This document shows, in pieces, positions 1 to 9,261 of a stretch of 64,000 bases of DNA (position 1 is the first letter of the stretch; each line of letters begins with the position of its first letter). Position numbers and translations under genes: made by a program. The DNA lies in the NCBI GenBank assembly GCA_963827135.1, contig CAWGZX010000006.1, positions 186,001-250,000 of the forward strand, in the 5' to 3' direction. The notes below the pieces were generated by a model. It ran no database searches. It was not told the DNA's origin and saw only the letters and a list, made by a program, of their open reading frames with translations. The DNA is from JAJRAN01 sp963827135. Its GTDB lineage: Archaea; Thermoplasmatota; Thermoplasmata; Methanomassiliicoccales; UBA472.

Positions 1-391
1 CCTCCACGACCGCCTTGACGTACTTCAGGTGGTTCTCGCACACCTGCTCGTCCGGCATGACCTTCTCCACGAAGCCGTTGCTCTCTATCCAGGCAAAATC
101 CCCGAGCACATCCACCCTTGAGCCGGCCACATTGAAATACGCGTCCCCCCAGTTCTTCCAGTCGCTCTCCAATAGCTTGCGGACGCCATCCCGGCCACGG
201 GGCCATTCGGCATCCTCTGGAAGCATGCCGCTGGTGCCTATTATGGTGGTCCGGTCATCGCTGGGGAAGAGCTCCTTGATGTAATAGTCCAAAGAGGCCG
301 GGTTGCGCTTGAGGTAGCCCTCTTGCAGCTTCTGCAACGCCTTCCTAACCTGATCCTCGTCCGTCACCTTCGCCTTCCTAGGCCGGGGCAT
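1..391 (-). CDS. SnoaL/NTF2-like small protein (partial, C-terminus outside window)
   Basis: An open minus-strand frame runs from an ATG at 391 off the left edge, giving about 130 residues. It begins MPRPRKAKVTDEDQVRKALQ and continues with an early helix, a segment reading LDYYIKELFPSDD and a later strand reading FAWIESNGFVEKV. The pattern of two helices followed by strands containing W residues resembles the SnoaL/DUF4440 (NTF2-like) ketosteroid-isomerase fold, where such proteins bind small molecules or act as accessory domains. The specific function is unknown. It is divergent from the antiporter gene at 497. Coding is well supported by codon usage; the family call is by pattern only. Confidence 0.6.
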   Translation of the reverse strand, partial: MPRPRKAKVTDEDQVRKALQKLQEGYLKRNPASLDYYIKELFPSDDRTTIIGTSGMLPEDAEWPRGRDGVRKLLESDWKNWGDAYFNVAGSRVDVLGDFAWIESNGFVEKVMPDEQVCENHLKYVKAVVE

Positions 392-465
392 GCGTCTTGG
401 AAGGTCGCGAAGGGAATTACATCTTTCGAAGCCGGACTTGATGGTGGCGAAGAGTTGCGATGGTG

Positions 466-473
466 TTATTTTA
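466..473 (+). promoter_or_regulatory. TATA-like box of the antiporter gene
   Basis: The octamer TTATTTTA is centred about 27 bases upstream of the GTG at 497. This is the archaeal TATA-to-start distance and fits a leaderless mRNA. It favours 497 over the longer upstream frame, which overlaps the divergent gene. Confidence 0.45.
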
Positions 474-496
474 GGCGCGGTTCCATTATCCTGCAC

Positions 497-1453
497 GTGA
501 TCGAGTCCGCGCTCATCCTGGCGCTCGGCGTGGTGGCCCTCTATTTCGGAGGGAAATGGCTTGTGGGCGGCGCTTCCCAGCTCGCTGCCAGCCTAGGGGT
601 TAGGCCGTTCGTCATCGGTCTGACCATAATTGGCTTCGGTAGCTCGGCGCCGGAGCTGGCCTTGAGCGTACTGGCTAATGCGGAGAGCGCCTCGGCCATC
701 TCATTGGGGAACGTCGTCGGCGCGAACATCACCAACATGACCTACGTGCTAGGCGTCTCGGCGATAATCGCGCCTTTGGCCATCAAGTTCTCCCTTGTAC
801 GCAGGGAGGGGGTGGTGGCTTTGGCGTCCGTGGCCTTGCTCATGCTGCTCGTCCTCGGGGGATCGTTGGGATTGTGGGGCGGGGTCCTGATGCTGGCGGT
901 CTTCGTCATTTACCTGCTGGTCTTCCTCGCTACCTTGAAGAAATGTGACCCTGAGAACGACGTCACCTGCCAATTCGAGGACCTGGGCGAGGACCGTTGG
1001 GGGAAAAGGCGCTCGATCGGCATCCTCATGGTTGGACTTGCAGTCCTGGTGCTGGGCGCCCAGGCGGTCGTGACAGGGGCGGTGGATATCGCCATCGGCC
1101 TGGGCGTGTCCGAGTTGCTGATCGGTGTGACGATAGTGTCGATCGGGACCACCCTTCCGGAGCTGACGATAGCGATATTCTCCGGGCTGAAGAAAACGCC
1201 GGACGTGGCCATTGGCAACGCCCTGGGCACGATAATTTTCAACACCTTGGTCGTGCTGGGAGTGGGATCGCTAGTCTCCGGAAGCATCGAGGTGCCTTCG
1301 ACGGTCCTATTCCTCGGCATCATCCCCATGATCGGGCTGACGCTGCTGCCCATCGCCGCCTTGCAGATCAAGGGGAGCATCGGGAAGCGGATGGGTGTGC
1401 TCTTGGTGCTGCTCTACTTCATTTATCTGGCCGCACTGATCCTGCTCAGCTGA
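497..1453 (+). CDS. Na+/Ca2+ exchanger-type cation antiporter (CaCA family, YrbG-like)
   Basis: A predicted membrane antiporter of about 318 residues exchanging Ca2+ (or another cation) for Na+ or H+. The two inverted alpha-repeats typical of the family are visible: GFGSSAPELALSV with GNVVGANITNMTYVLG in the first half, and SIGTTLPELTIAI with GNALGTIIFNTLVVLG in the second. The acidic residues of the two S/T-x-PE motifs are the expected ion ligands. About ten hydrophobic segments are present. The GTG start at 497 gives the usual family length and fits a leaderless promoter; the frame can be read further upstream, but that part overlaps the divergent gene and looks non-coding. Ion specificity cannot be read from sequence. 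Confidence 0.85.
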   Translation: MIESALILALGVVALYFGGKWLVGGASQLAASLGVRPFVIGLTIIGFGSSAPELALSVLANAESASAISLGNVVGANITNMTYVLGVSAIIAPLAIKFSLVRREGVVALASVALLMLLVLGGSLGLWGGVLMLAVFVIYLLVFLATLKKCDPENDVTCQFEDLGEDRWGKRRSIGILMVGLAVLVLGAQAVVTGAVDIAIGLGVSELLIGVTIVSIGTTLPELTIAIFSGLKKTPDVAIGNALGTIIFNTLVVLGVGSLVSGSIEVPSTVLFLGIIPMIGLTLLPIAALQIKGSIGKRMGVLLVLLYFIYLAALILLS

Positions 1454-1515
1454 CCCGAGTCGAAGCATAGCATAAATATCGCTTAAGGGATTAGCTGCGA
1501 GGAACGTGCACCCAG

Positions 1516-2556
1516 ATGAGCACACTCATCATCCTCCTCGACGGCGCGGCGGACGAGCCCATAACCGAACTGGGAGACCAAACGCCGCTGCAGGCCTTGG
1601 ACAAGAGGTTCATAGACTCCATAGCCAGCAATGGTAGGTTGGGATGCACGGACGCGCGAGGCTACACACACCTCTTCATGTTGGCGCTGATGAGCGGGAG
1701 GGATATGAACGTGCCCCGGGGCGTGATCGAGGCCCTGGGATACGGGGTCAGGCTCGAGAGGGGGGAGGTGGCCTATCGGTTAAGTCCTGCCAGCTTGGAG
1801 GACCACCGCATAAAATGGGAGTACGGGCTGGCGTGCGAGCAGGACGCCAAGCTCCGGTTGGTGGCCAAGCGCAGCATGGATAGCATCTCCTCCCTGAGCC
1901 CGAAACTCCAGTTCTATGCACAAGGCAAAGGAATCCTCACGGTCAGATCGGCCCATGTGGAGGAGCTTCCCGCTCCGCCCGCCCCTGTGGACCTAGAGAG
2001 GTCGGACTTCGGTGAGCTGGACCCTTTCATTCGGGCCATGAGGTCCCACAACGGGAGGATGGTCGTGCTGCCATGGGGCGGCGGTAGCATCGACGAGGGC
2101 GCGGACCGCACGCCCTTGAGGTCGAGCCAAGGTCTGGTCTTCTTCTCGAAGAGCCCCTCGGTCACAGGGGTGGCTGCCTTGTTCGGGCTGGAGAGCCACG
2201 AGGTGAGCAACTACCATGAGGGTTTCAAGATGGCGCTCTCCCAGCTGAGCAGGGGGAACGTCTTCCTGCATATCGAGGAGACGGATGACATCAGTCACAG
2301 GAGAGAGCCGATGAAGAAGGTGGAGATGCTAGAGGACATCGACGCCATGCTCTCCTCCGCCTCGAAGAAGCTCAAAGGACATCAAATCGCATTCATAGTG
2401 GACCATGGGACGTCCTCGATAACGGGCGAGCACATGGTGATGAAGGTGCCTTTCGCCTTGGGCGAGGCCCGCAACGGTCGATCGAAGAGGAAGTTCCAGG
2501 AGACCGAGGAAGGCCATGTCCCCCTTGTCGAGCTCCTTGATCTGCTTTTGGAATGA
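1516..2556 (+). CDS. apgM-like alkaline-phosphatase-superfamily protein (phosphoglycerate-mutase related)
   Basis: This 346-residue protein has the outline of archaeal cofactor-independent phosphoglycerate mutase (apgM): an N-terminal LIILLDGAADEPI metal-binding strand, GDQTPLQALDKRFIDSIASNG, GVIEALGYGVRLERGEVAYR, then FLHIEETDDISH and VDHGTSSITGEH as late metal-ligand motifs. It is shorter than the roughly 400-residue family norm. The segment that normally carries the Ser nucleophile (PGSDTAHLA in the family) reads ARGYTHLFML here, so the Ser appears to be absent. It may have a different phosphatase or mutase activity, or be a non-catalytic paralogue. A GAGGAA sequence and a TATA-like ATAAATATC lie upstream. 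Glycolytic function should not be assumed. Confidence 0.7.
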   Translation: MSTLIILLDGAADEPITELGDQTPLQALDKRFIDSIASNGRLGCTDARGYTHLFMLALMSGRDMNVPRGVIEALGYGVRLERGEVAYRLSPASLEDHRIKWEYGLACEQDAKLRLVAKRSMDSISSLSPKLQFYAQGKGILTVRSAHVEELPAPPAPVDLERSDFGELDPFIRAMRSHNGRMVVLPWGGGSIDEGADRTPLRSSQGLVFFSKSPSVTGVAALFGLESHEVSNYHEGFKMALSQLSRGNVFLHIEETDDISHRREPMKKVEMLEDIDAMLSSASKKLKGHQIAFIVDHGTSSITGEHMVMKVPFALGEARNGRSKRKFQETEEGHVPLVELLDLLLE

Positions 2557-2632
2557 TGCCCCCTGCATCGACACCCTTGATTCCTATCGGACGATATTCT
2601 GGATGCCAGATGAGGTCGCCCCTCGATAAGTT

Positions 2633-2640
2633 GATAATAT
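2633..2640 (+). promoter_or_regulatory. TATA-like box of cobT
   Basis: GATAATAT lies about 26 bases upstream of the middle of the palindrome at 2651-2671, placing the expected transcription start inside the palindrome. This is the geometry of a repressor operator. Confidence 0.4.
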
Positions 2641-2650
2641 CGGAACACAT

Positions 2651-2671
2651 GGTTGGATGTATAATCCAACC
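2651..2671 (+). promoter_or_regulatory. Putative corrinoid-regulon operator, copy 1 (cobT)
   Basis: A perfect 8-bp inverted repeat (GGTTGGAT and ATCCAACC) surrounds a 5-bp centre. Read in the direction of transcription, its 19-bp core GTTGGATGTATAATCCAAC matches the core upstream of btuF (11459-11479) at 18 of 19 positions. It covers the likely cobT transcription start and the first possible ATG (2657), so translation more likely begins at 2675 or 2684. The cognate regulator is not evident in the window. Confidence 0.75.
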
Positions 2672-2674
2672 GAG

Positions 2675-3793
2675 ATGGTACCGATGCCGTTCGAGATCCC
2701 TAAGGATATCATGCTCTGCCACGAGGAAGCGAAGGGTAAGGCCTTCATCCGCAAGATCTGGGGCAAGCAGGCGACCTTCGTCTGCACCATTGGCAATACT
2801 GAGACTGGCAAGATCCCCGGAATCTCAGCGGCCGGGGCCGTCCCGGAGATCACGGACTTCACCCCCGCGGCAGACGTGGAGCTCCTCTACTTCGGCTGGT
2901 GCAAGTGCATCAACGGCGTCCCGGTCACACCGAATGGAATTCCAACGCCTGGCCTGATCACGGTCTCCGCGACGAAATTAGGCAGGATGCCCATCTTCGC
3001 CGTCGTCGGCGGGGTCAACGTCCGCCCCAACGCCCCCTTCTTCGACCTCGACGGCAAGAGCGGAAAGGACATAAGGACCGGGAGATCGGTCGAGGACCCG
3101 CTCAAGGTCTTCGAGCGCGCGGTCGTGGTGGGGGAGCAGCTCGCCGCCACCTCAAGATTGCTGGTGGTGGGAGAGTCGATAGCCGGTGGGACCACCACTG
3201 CCCTGGGAGTGCTGACGGCACTAGGCTATGACGCATTCGGCAAGGTCTCATCCACTCTGCCCGAGAACCCTCATGATCTAAAGATCCAGGTCGTGAAAGA
3301 GGGGATCGCCAACTCTGGAAGGTCCATCGAGGAGCTCAGGAAGGACCCCATGGCAGCCATCGCGGCCGTGGGCGACCCGATGATGCCCGCGGCGGCAGGT
3401 GTCGTCGTCGGAGCGGCCAGCAAGGTCCCGGTAATCATGGCGGGCGGTACGCAAATGGCGGCAGTCCTGGCCGTGGTTAAGGGCATGGAGGCCAAGGCCC
3501 TGAAGAACGTGGCCATCGGGACGACCCGTTGGATTACCTCGGACAAGGGCTCGGCCATCGCCGACCTGGTGAAGCAGATCGGCAAGGTGCCGATAATCGC
3601 CGCCAATCTGGACTTCTCCCAATCCCGGTACGACGGCCTGAGGATATACGAAACTGGACTGGTCAAGGAGGGCGTGGGGGCGGGGGGCTCGACCATAGCC
3701 GCGATCACCGGCTCGAAGGGTGCCATCAACGCCAAGGCTATGCTCGTTGACATCGACGCCACCTACGAGAGGCTGATGATCAAGATGGCTTGA
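2675..3793 (+). CDS. cobT: Archaeal CobT: nicotinate mononucleotide-dependent phosphoribosyltransferase
   Basis: Activates the lower-ligand base of cobalamin by forming its alpha-ribotide phosphate from nicotinate mononucleotide. The protein (about 372 residues) matches the archaeal CobT-like family (formerly UPF0284), with TFVCTIGNTETGKIPGIS near the N-terminus, FTPAADVELLYFG, GVNVRPNAPFFDL, GESIAGGTTTALGVLTALGYDAFGKVSST in the middle and GAGGSTIAAITGSKGAINA near the end. Start codons at 2657, 2675 and 2684 are in frame; 2657 lies within the operator and upstream of the expected transcription start, so 2675 is used. It converges with the salvage operon, overlapping the end of cobY by 14 bases, and shares that operon's operator. 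Confidence 0.9.
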   Translation: MVPMPFEIPKDIMLCHEEAKGKAFIRKIWGKQATFVCTIGNTETGKIPGISAAGAVPEITDFTPAADVELLYFGWCKCINGVPVTPNGIPTPGLITVSATKLGRMPIFAVVGGVNVRPNAPFFDLDGKSGKDIRTGRSVEDPLKVFERAVVVGEQLAATSRLLVVGESIAGGTTTALGVLTALGYDAFGKVSSTLPENPHDLKIQVVKEGIANSGRSIEELRKDPMAAIAAVGDPMMPAAAGVVVGAASKVPVIMAGGTQMAAVLAVVKGMEAKALKNVAIGTTRWITSDKGSAIADLVKQIGKVPIIAANLDFSQSRYDGLRIYETGLVKEGVGAGGSTIAAITGSKGAINAKAMLVDIDATYERLMIKMA

Positions 3794-4424
3794 TCTTGGT
3801 CTTCCTCGACCCGAGCGCCTTCTCCGCCTTTCTCAGCTGGGCCACGGTGTTGACGTTGATGGCGAAGTCCATCAGCTCCGTCACCATGTAAGCCTCGTCT
3901 AGGTACCTTCCTTGCAGCATCAGGTCCCGATCGACGATGCTGATCCCGCAGGGGACCGCCCTTTCCCCATTCATGTCCATGACCACGGTCGGGTCCGCGC
4001 CCATGTTCGCATCTTGGAATATGACCTCGGGGACGCCGACCACGATCGAGGATTTCTTGGAGCGGTAGAACGCTGTGACCACTTGATCGATCGACTCCGA
4101 CCTGAGCAGGGGCATATCGGCGGGGATGACCAGTACGTAGGGAGTGGTAATCAGATACATGGCATAGCGCAGATCCTCGACGTAACCTGCTCCCGGCGTA
4201 CGGATGAACCTATAGCCCTTTTCATGGACGTGGCTCTCCGTCTCCGGGGTCGCCGCGCTGACCGAGACAACGACCTCCGACACCTCCTTCGAGCCCTTCA
4301 GGGCATCGAGGACGTAATCGATGATGGGGCGGCCGGAGAGCCTGACCAAGGGCTTCTCCTGCATAAGCTCCGCGATGCGCGTACCCTTTCCGCCAGCGGT
4401 GACTAGAGCACTGACTCGAGGCAT
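3780..4424 (-). CDS. cobY: CobY: GTP:adenosylcobinamide-phosphate guanylyltransferase
   Basis: Transfers GMP to adenosylcobinamide phosphate in nucleotide-loop assembly; archaea use CobY in place of bacterial CobU. The 214-residue protein starts MPRVSALVTAGGKGTRI, a nucleotidyltransferase G-G-x-G-T-R signature, followed by EKPLVRLSGRPIIDYVLDAL and VLVIPADMPLL, the metal-binding PAD motif of MobA-like enzymes. The start at 4424 is chosen because the residues upstream in this frame are low-complexity antisense-type sequence and because it overlaps the end of cobS by 22 bases, as in coupled operon genes. It is the last gene of the corrinoid salvage operon. Confidence 0.9.
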   Translation of the reverse strand: MPRVSALVTAGGKGTRIAELMQEKPLVRLSGRPIIDYVLDALKGSKEVSEVVVSVSAATPETESHVHEKGYRFIRTPGAGYVEDLRYAMYLITTPYVLVIPADMPLLRSESIDQVVTAFYRSKKSSIVVGVPEVIFQDANMGADPTVVMDMNGERAVPCGISIVDRDLMLQGRYLDEAYMVTELMDFAINVNTVAQLRKAEKALGSRKTKIKPS

Positions 4425-5209
4425 GTCATCACCACAATCATCGTGATCAGGACCAGCGGCCTGGCGATCTCGTTGGTCGCCCCTAGAACGTCCCCGTTGA
4501 CCATCCCGAAGTTGCGCTTCGCCAGCTTCGCCATCAAATAGCCGACCAGGATGCTGACCAGCAGCATAGAGAGGACGATGGTAAGGGTCTTGAAGACGCA
4601 GCAGCCCCAGGTAGGCGCCAGCAGCATTCCTAATGGCACGACCAACAACAGTGAGAGGGCCATGGCGGGGATGACCGCCCCTTCGGGAGTGTTCCTGACG
4701 AATATTCCAGCTAACCCTTCCGCCGGCTTTCCGGCGGCGGCGCACGTCAACAAGGCGGTCTTGGCCAGGACCTCGGCGGCGAACGGAGCGAACAGCCAGA
4801 TGCCCATGTCCTCGCCCGCCAGCGTGTAAAGGGCCGCCACCGAGAGCAGCTCGAAGAACAGCACATAGGCTATTCCGCCAGCACCGGAGCGCGAGTCTTT
4901 CATGGCCGCGACCTTCTTCTCCTGGTTTCCGCCGGACAATAGGCCGTCCCCCAGATCGCTCAGGCCGTCGATGTGAAGGAAGCGGTTGAGCAAATGTACG
5001 AGAAGCAGGGCTGCGACCGCGGCGATGAAGCCGCCCGCGGCCCAATTGAGGACGAAGAAAGCCCCTCCTGCAACCAAGCCGAAGAAGGCGCCGATGATCG
5101 GCACGAGCCAGAAGCTCCTAGAGAGCGCTTCGATCTCCTCCCCGGTGCAATTGGCGGGCAGGATGGTGAAAAGCGAGAATTGCGCCTTGATCAGCTTGCC
5201 AAGGCCTAT
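4403..5209 (-). CDS. cobS: CobS: cobalamin synthase (adenosylcobinamide-GDP ribazoletransferase), apparent ATA start
   Basis: A membrane enzyme joining adenosylcobinamide-GDP to alpha-ribazole (phosphate), the last condensation of cobalamin synthesis. The HLLNRFLHIDGLSDLGDGLL segment carries the acidic motif of the family, followed by GGIAYVLFFELL and several membrane segments. The first standard start in frame (GTG at 5104) would remove about 35 residues that clearly belong to the family N-terminus: LGKLIKAQFSLFTILPAN, then EEIEALSRSFWLVPIIGA. In-frame reading continues to an ATA at 5209, which overlaps the TAG stop of cbiS like a normal ATGA-type junction. Either ATA initiates, or an ATG was mis-sequenced. 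Length from ATA is 268 residues, close to the family norm. Confidence 0.85.
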   Translation of the reverse strand: MGLGKLIKAQFSLFTILPANCTGEEIEALSRSFWLVPIIGAFFGLVAGGAFFVLNWAAGGFIAAVAALLLVHLLNRFLHIDGLSDLGDGLLSGGNQEKKVAAMKDSRSGAGGIAYVLFFELLSVAALYTLAGEDMGIWLFAPFAAEVLAKTALLTCAAAGKPAEGLAGIFVRNTPEGAVIPAMALSLLLVVPLGMLLAPTWGCCVFKTLTIVLSMLLVSILVGYLMAKLAKRNFGMVNGDVLGATNEIARPLVLITMIVVMTCLESVL

Positions 5210-6333
5210 CTTCCCGCCCCCAGGAGGTCGGTGTAGATCTTGGACATCGTTCCGCCTATTAGCGCACCCACGATATCGTCCAGGAAGGGTCCGAGGTCCT
5301 TGATGACCCCGGGCTTCTTCTTGTCGTAGCGGGTGAACTCGAACAGGCCCCTGGTCCCGGCGATGTACTCGGCCAGGGCCATGCCCAGTATCTCGTCGGT
5401 CACGAGGTGCATCGGGTCCTTCATGAACTCGCCCTGGTAAAGACCGTGGATGTTGTCCCGGTTGCCCTCGTCCTCCATCAGGACCGCCGCCTGGACCAAG
5501 GTGTTGGCGTTGACATCGTCGCGGAGCATATTGATGTGCTCCACGAACCTACGATGGATGTCCTCGGTATCCCAGGCCGGGTTAGGATAGTAGAGCTCCT
5601 TGGCCGCGGACCAGAGCTCGTCCATGCCCACGCCCTTGCGCTCCAGGATGGAGAGCAGGTCCATGGGCGTGTTGGCCTTGTACCATTTTCCGATCGACTC
5701 ACTGGTAGCCTGGCGCACGACTCGGGCGATGGCTATGCCCACGTCCGTCGCGGTGCCCGCATACTTGGTCCCTTTGCCGATGGGGGAGGCGATGGCCACG
5801 GCGTCGCTCGTCGTCCCGGTGCCGCGGATGCCCCGGTCGAACATGGCCGCGCTCTTGGCCTCGGTGGCGGTGATGATGGCGTTGGCAAAGCCCGCATCCT
5901 CGAGGGGGACGTCGACGGCCGCCACGATGTTGATCGTCCCAGGCTTGTTCAGCTTGCGCAGGATCGAGTCTGGCAGGAGCTCCCCGGCCATTACCGTGTT
6001 CACCACTCCGGCGGTGACGACCGCCACGGCCTTGACCCCATGGTACTCGACCTCCGCGGTGGTCAAGGCCTTGCGGATGTGGGCGGCGGTCATGAAGCCC
6101 ACGGTGTGCCCTTCCAAGCCCAGCCGCTCGAGCTTATCGGCCATGTCGTTCTCGGGGTCGCGGTTATCGTACCCCTCGTCGACCTGCATCATAAGGATTG
6201 TGTCCGTCTCCCAGTACCCGCCGTTGCGCATCGTGGAGGCCAACACCCTCATCTTCTGGGGGAAGCGGACGATGGCGAAATGGTTCTTGTCCAGCGACCT
6301 CAGCTCAACGTCCACCTTCAGCTCTTTCTTCAT
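5206..6333 (-). CDS. cbiS: CbiS: adenosylcobinamide amidohydrolase (CbiZ) fused to alpha-ribazole phosphatase (CobZ)
   Basis: A bifunctional salvage enzyme of 375 residues. Residues about 1-215 match CbiZ, which removes the aminopropanol arm of adenosylcobinamide to give adenosylcobyric acid; the motif TAGVVNTVMAG and the stretch GIRGTGTTSDAVAIAS are visible. Residues about 225-375 match the PgpA-related CobZ phosphatase, with DVNANTLVQAAVLMEDEGNRD and the closing FLDDIVGALIGGT. The same fusion is known as CbiS in Methanopyrus kandleri. It lies between cbiB (9 bases) and cobS (4-base overlap) in the operon and supplies both the cobyric acid for CbiB and the dephosphorylation step after nucleotide-loop assembly. 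Confidence 0.9.
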   Translation of the reverse strand: MKKELKVDVELRSLDKNHFAIVRFPQKMRVLASTMRNGGYWETDTILMMQVDEGYDNRDPENDMADKLERLGLEGHTVGFMTAAHIRKALTTAEVEYHGVKAVAVVTAGVVNTVMAGELLPDSILRKLNKPGTINIVAAVDVPLEDAGFANAIITATEAKSAAMFDRGIRGTGTTSDAVAIASPIGKGTKYAGTATDVGIAIARVVRQATSESIGKWYKANTPMDLLSILERKGVGMDELWSAAKELYYPNPAWDTEDIHRRFVEHINMLRDDVNANTLVQAAVLMEDEGNRDNIHGLYQGEFMKDPMHLVTDEILGMALAEYIAGTRGLFEFTRYDKKKPGVIKDLGPFLDDIVGALIGGTMSKIYTDLLGAGR

Positions 6334-6342
6334 TTGCCTACC

Positions 6343-7323
6343 TCACAACAGTTGAATGAACCAATCCTCTAATAAAAGCTGGACCTGGATGCCGACGGTC
6401 AAGAACAGCGGCAGCGCCACCAGGAAGAAGAACAAGAGCGACGAGCCCTTCATGAGCGCGACCGCCTCCTGGATGTGCCTCGGGTCCTCCGGCAAGGGCC
6501 CGTCCCCGAAGGTGTAGTAGCCAATCTTCTCCATCCTTATGCCCAGGCCGCCCGCGAAGGTGGCCATGGGCCACCCCTTGTTCGGGGACGCGGTCTTCCC
6601 GCGGTCGCGCTTGGCCGTCCTCCAGGCCGCCCTCCAGTCCTTGCCCATCATCGCCAGCGCCAGAAGAATGAAGGGCACCGACATCCTCGCCCCCAGGAAG
6701 TTCATCGCGTCGTCCATCTTGGCGGAGAACCAGCCTACGGAGCGATGCCGGTCCGTGAGATAGCCGACCATGGCGTCCAAGGTGTTCGAGACCCGGTAGA
6801 ACACGGCTCCGGGGATGCCAGCGACTCCAAGGAACAGGAATGGGGAGAAGACACTGTCCACGGCGTTCTCGGCCACCGTCTCCACGGCGCAGGATGCCAC
6901 GTGCCCCGCGTCCAGCTTAGAGGTGTCCCGGGAGACGACCATTTGCACCTTCCTCCTGGCCGCGTCCAGGTCCCCCGCCTGTAAGGCTTCCATTACCGGG
7001 TAGACATGGTCGCCCAACGTCCTGATGGCGAAGAGCGTCTTGAGCAGGACAAGCCCCACGACAGCCCAGACCAATGCACCCAAATAATTGCGCACCAGCG
7101 CTAATATCACGATATAGAGGACGACGAAGACCATTATGGGGATGACCGCCACCAGGACGCCGAAGGCCCTGTCCCGGCGGACCCTGCCGGTCCGCCTTAC
7201 CCTATTATCCAGGTAACCGATCAAGCGGCCCATCCAGGCCACAGGATGGATGGAATTGGGAGGGTCGCCCAGCAACAAATCGAGGAGGACCGCCCCTACG
7301 GCGATCAGCAGCCCGGACAGCAC
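6343..7323 (-). CDS. cbiB: CbiB: adenosylcobinamide-phosphate synthase
   Basis: A membrane protein of 326 residues attaching (R)-1-aminopropanol phosphate to adenosylcobyric acid. The N-terminal family signature DLLLGDPPNSIHPVAWMGRLI is conserved in the first 35 residues, and further on come RRKVQMVVSRDTSKLD, VETVAENAVDSVFSPFLF and FYRVSNTLDAMVGY, all characteristic of CbiB/CobD. A GTG at 7323 is the only plausible start; it lies 25 bases after the cobD stop. Its substrates come from CbiS (cobyric acid) and from the threonine-phosphate decarboxylase directly upstream. Confidence 0.93.
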   Translation of the reverse strand: MLSGLLIAVGAVLLDLLLGDPPNSIHPVAWMGRLIGYLDNRVRRTGRVRRDRAFGVLVAVIPIMVFVVLYIVILALVRNYLGALVWAVVGLVLLKTLFAIRTLGDHVYPVMEALQAGDLDAARRKVQMVVSRDTSKLDAGHVASCAVETVAENAVDSVFSPFLFLGVAGIPGAVFYRVSNTLDAMVGYLTDRHRSVGWFSAKMDDAMNFLGARMSVPFILLALAMMGKDWRAAWRTAKRDRGKTASPNKGWPMATFAGGLGIRMEKIGYYTFGDGPLPEDPRHIQEAVALMKGSSLLFFFLVALPLFLTVGIQVQLLLEDWFIQLL

Positions 7324-7348
7324 GAGCGGGTCGACGATCGAGCCCGTC

Positions 7349-8460
7349 TCACTTCCCTCCCTTCCAGGCTCGCTCGAGGGCGCGGAGCAGAAGCTCGTCC
7401 TTCTCCGGGGTCTTCACGCAGAAGCGGACGTAGCGTTCGTACGGATGCCCGAAGGAGGCGCAGTCCCTTACCACCACGCCCTGCTCCAGCATCCTATCCC
7501 TGAACTGCTTGCCCGTGAGCCCGATCGGCGAAACATCGAGGAAGAAGAAGAACGCATCGGGGCGATGGGTCCTGGCTCCTAGAGAGAACAGGTGGTCATA
7601 GACACGGTCCCTCTCCTGAACGAGGATCTTGCCTGCCTCCTCAACGTACCCGCGCTGCTCCTGGATCAGGCGGGTGGAGACCGCCTGTTCCAGCTCTCCT
7701 ACGTTCCAGGTCTGCCTGGCCCGGTCCAGTGTCGATATCATCTCCTTGCTGCCCAGACCGTAGCCGACCCGGAACCCGGGAATGGCATAGGATTTGGTGA
7801 GCGAACGGATGAGGAAGAGGTTGGGGTGTCGCTCCACCTCGGAGGCGCAGGACAAAACGCCCTCGTCTGGCATCAGCTCCATCAGGGTCTCGTCCAAGAA
7901 GACCAGGACCCCCAGCTCCTCGCATTCCTTGGTCAGGCGGATGACGTCCGCTTTGGGCGGCGAGACCCCGGTCGGATTGTTAGGATTGCAGAGGTAGACG
8001 GCCTTGTATCCTTTGTCCAGGAGGGAGAGCATGGCATCGATCTGCGGCTTGAAACCCTTCTCCGGGGACAGCTCGAACGGGACGACCTGAGCTCCCATGA
8101 ACCTGCAGGCGAAGCCGTACTCCATGAAGGTGGGATGGGGCATGAGGACCTTGTCCCCCCTTTCGATGAACACCTCCGGGAACAGACGGATCAGCTCGCT
8201 GGAACCGGACCCGATTATCACGTTCCCAGGCAGGACCTTGTACCTGGCGGCGATCGCCTTCCTGAAGAGGGTAGCGGCGTCGTCCGGATAATGGTCCAGC
8301 CTGGACGAGGCCTCAGCAAGCATCTGGTCCAGCCCTTTCGGGGGTCCGAGCGGGTTGAGGTTGGCGGAGAAATCCTCCTTGCCCTGCAATTTCCACCCTT
8401 CTCCCCCATGGGCCGGCCGGTCGAGCCCGCTCACTTCCTTCCTGGCGAGCTGGATCGGCC

Positions 8461-8464
<4 letters not shown>
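7349..8464 (-). CDS. cobD: CobD-type L-threonine-O-3-phosphate decarboxylase (PLP enzyme)
   Basis: A fold-type I PLP enzyme of 371 residues producing aminopropanol phosphate for CbiB. Family features are HGGEGWKLQGKEDFSANLNP near residue 20, which resembles the HGG plus DFSANINPLGPP motif of CobD rather than HisC, then YLCNPNNPTGV, the Asp in VFLDETLMELMP and the PLP lysine in IRSLTKSYAIPGFRVGYG. The start overlaps the end of btuD by 4 bases. HisC-like histidinol-phosphate aminotransferase is the main alternative by homology, but the HGG motif and the operon decide for CobD. Confidence 0.9.

Positions 8465-9250
<786 letters not shown>

Positions 9251-9261
<11 letters not shown>

Noticed and set aside
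323..496. N-terminal extension of the antiporter frame
   Set aside because: It overlaps the divergent SnoaL-like gene, lacks family similarity and lies upstream of the TATA-like box.
3780..5045. 421-codon reading of the cobY frame
   Set aside because: The first 207 codons are antisense-type Arg/Gly-rich sequence lying under cobS; CobY starts at 4424.
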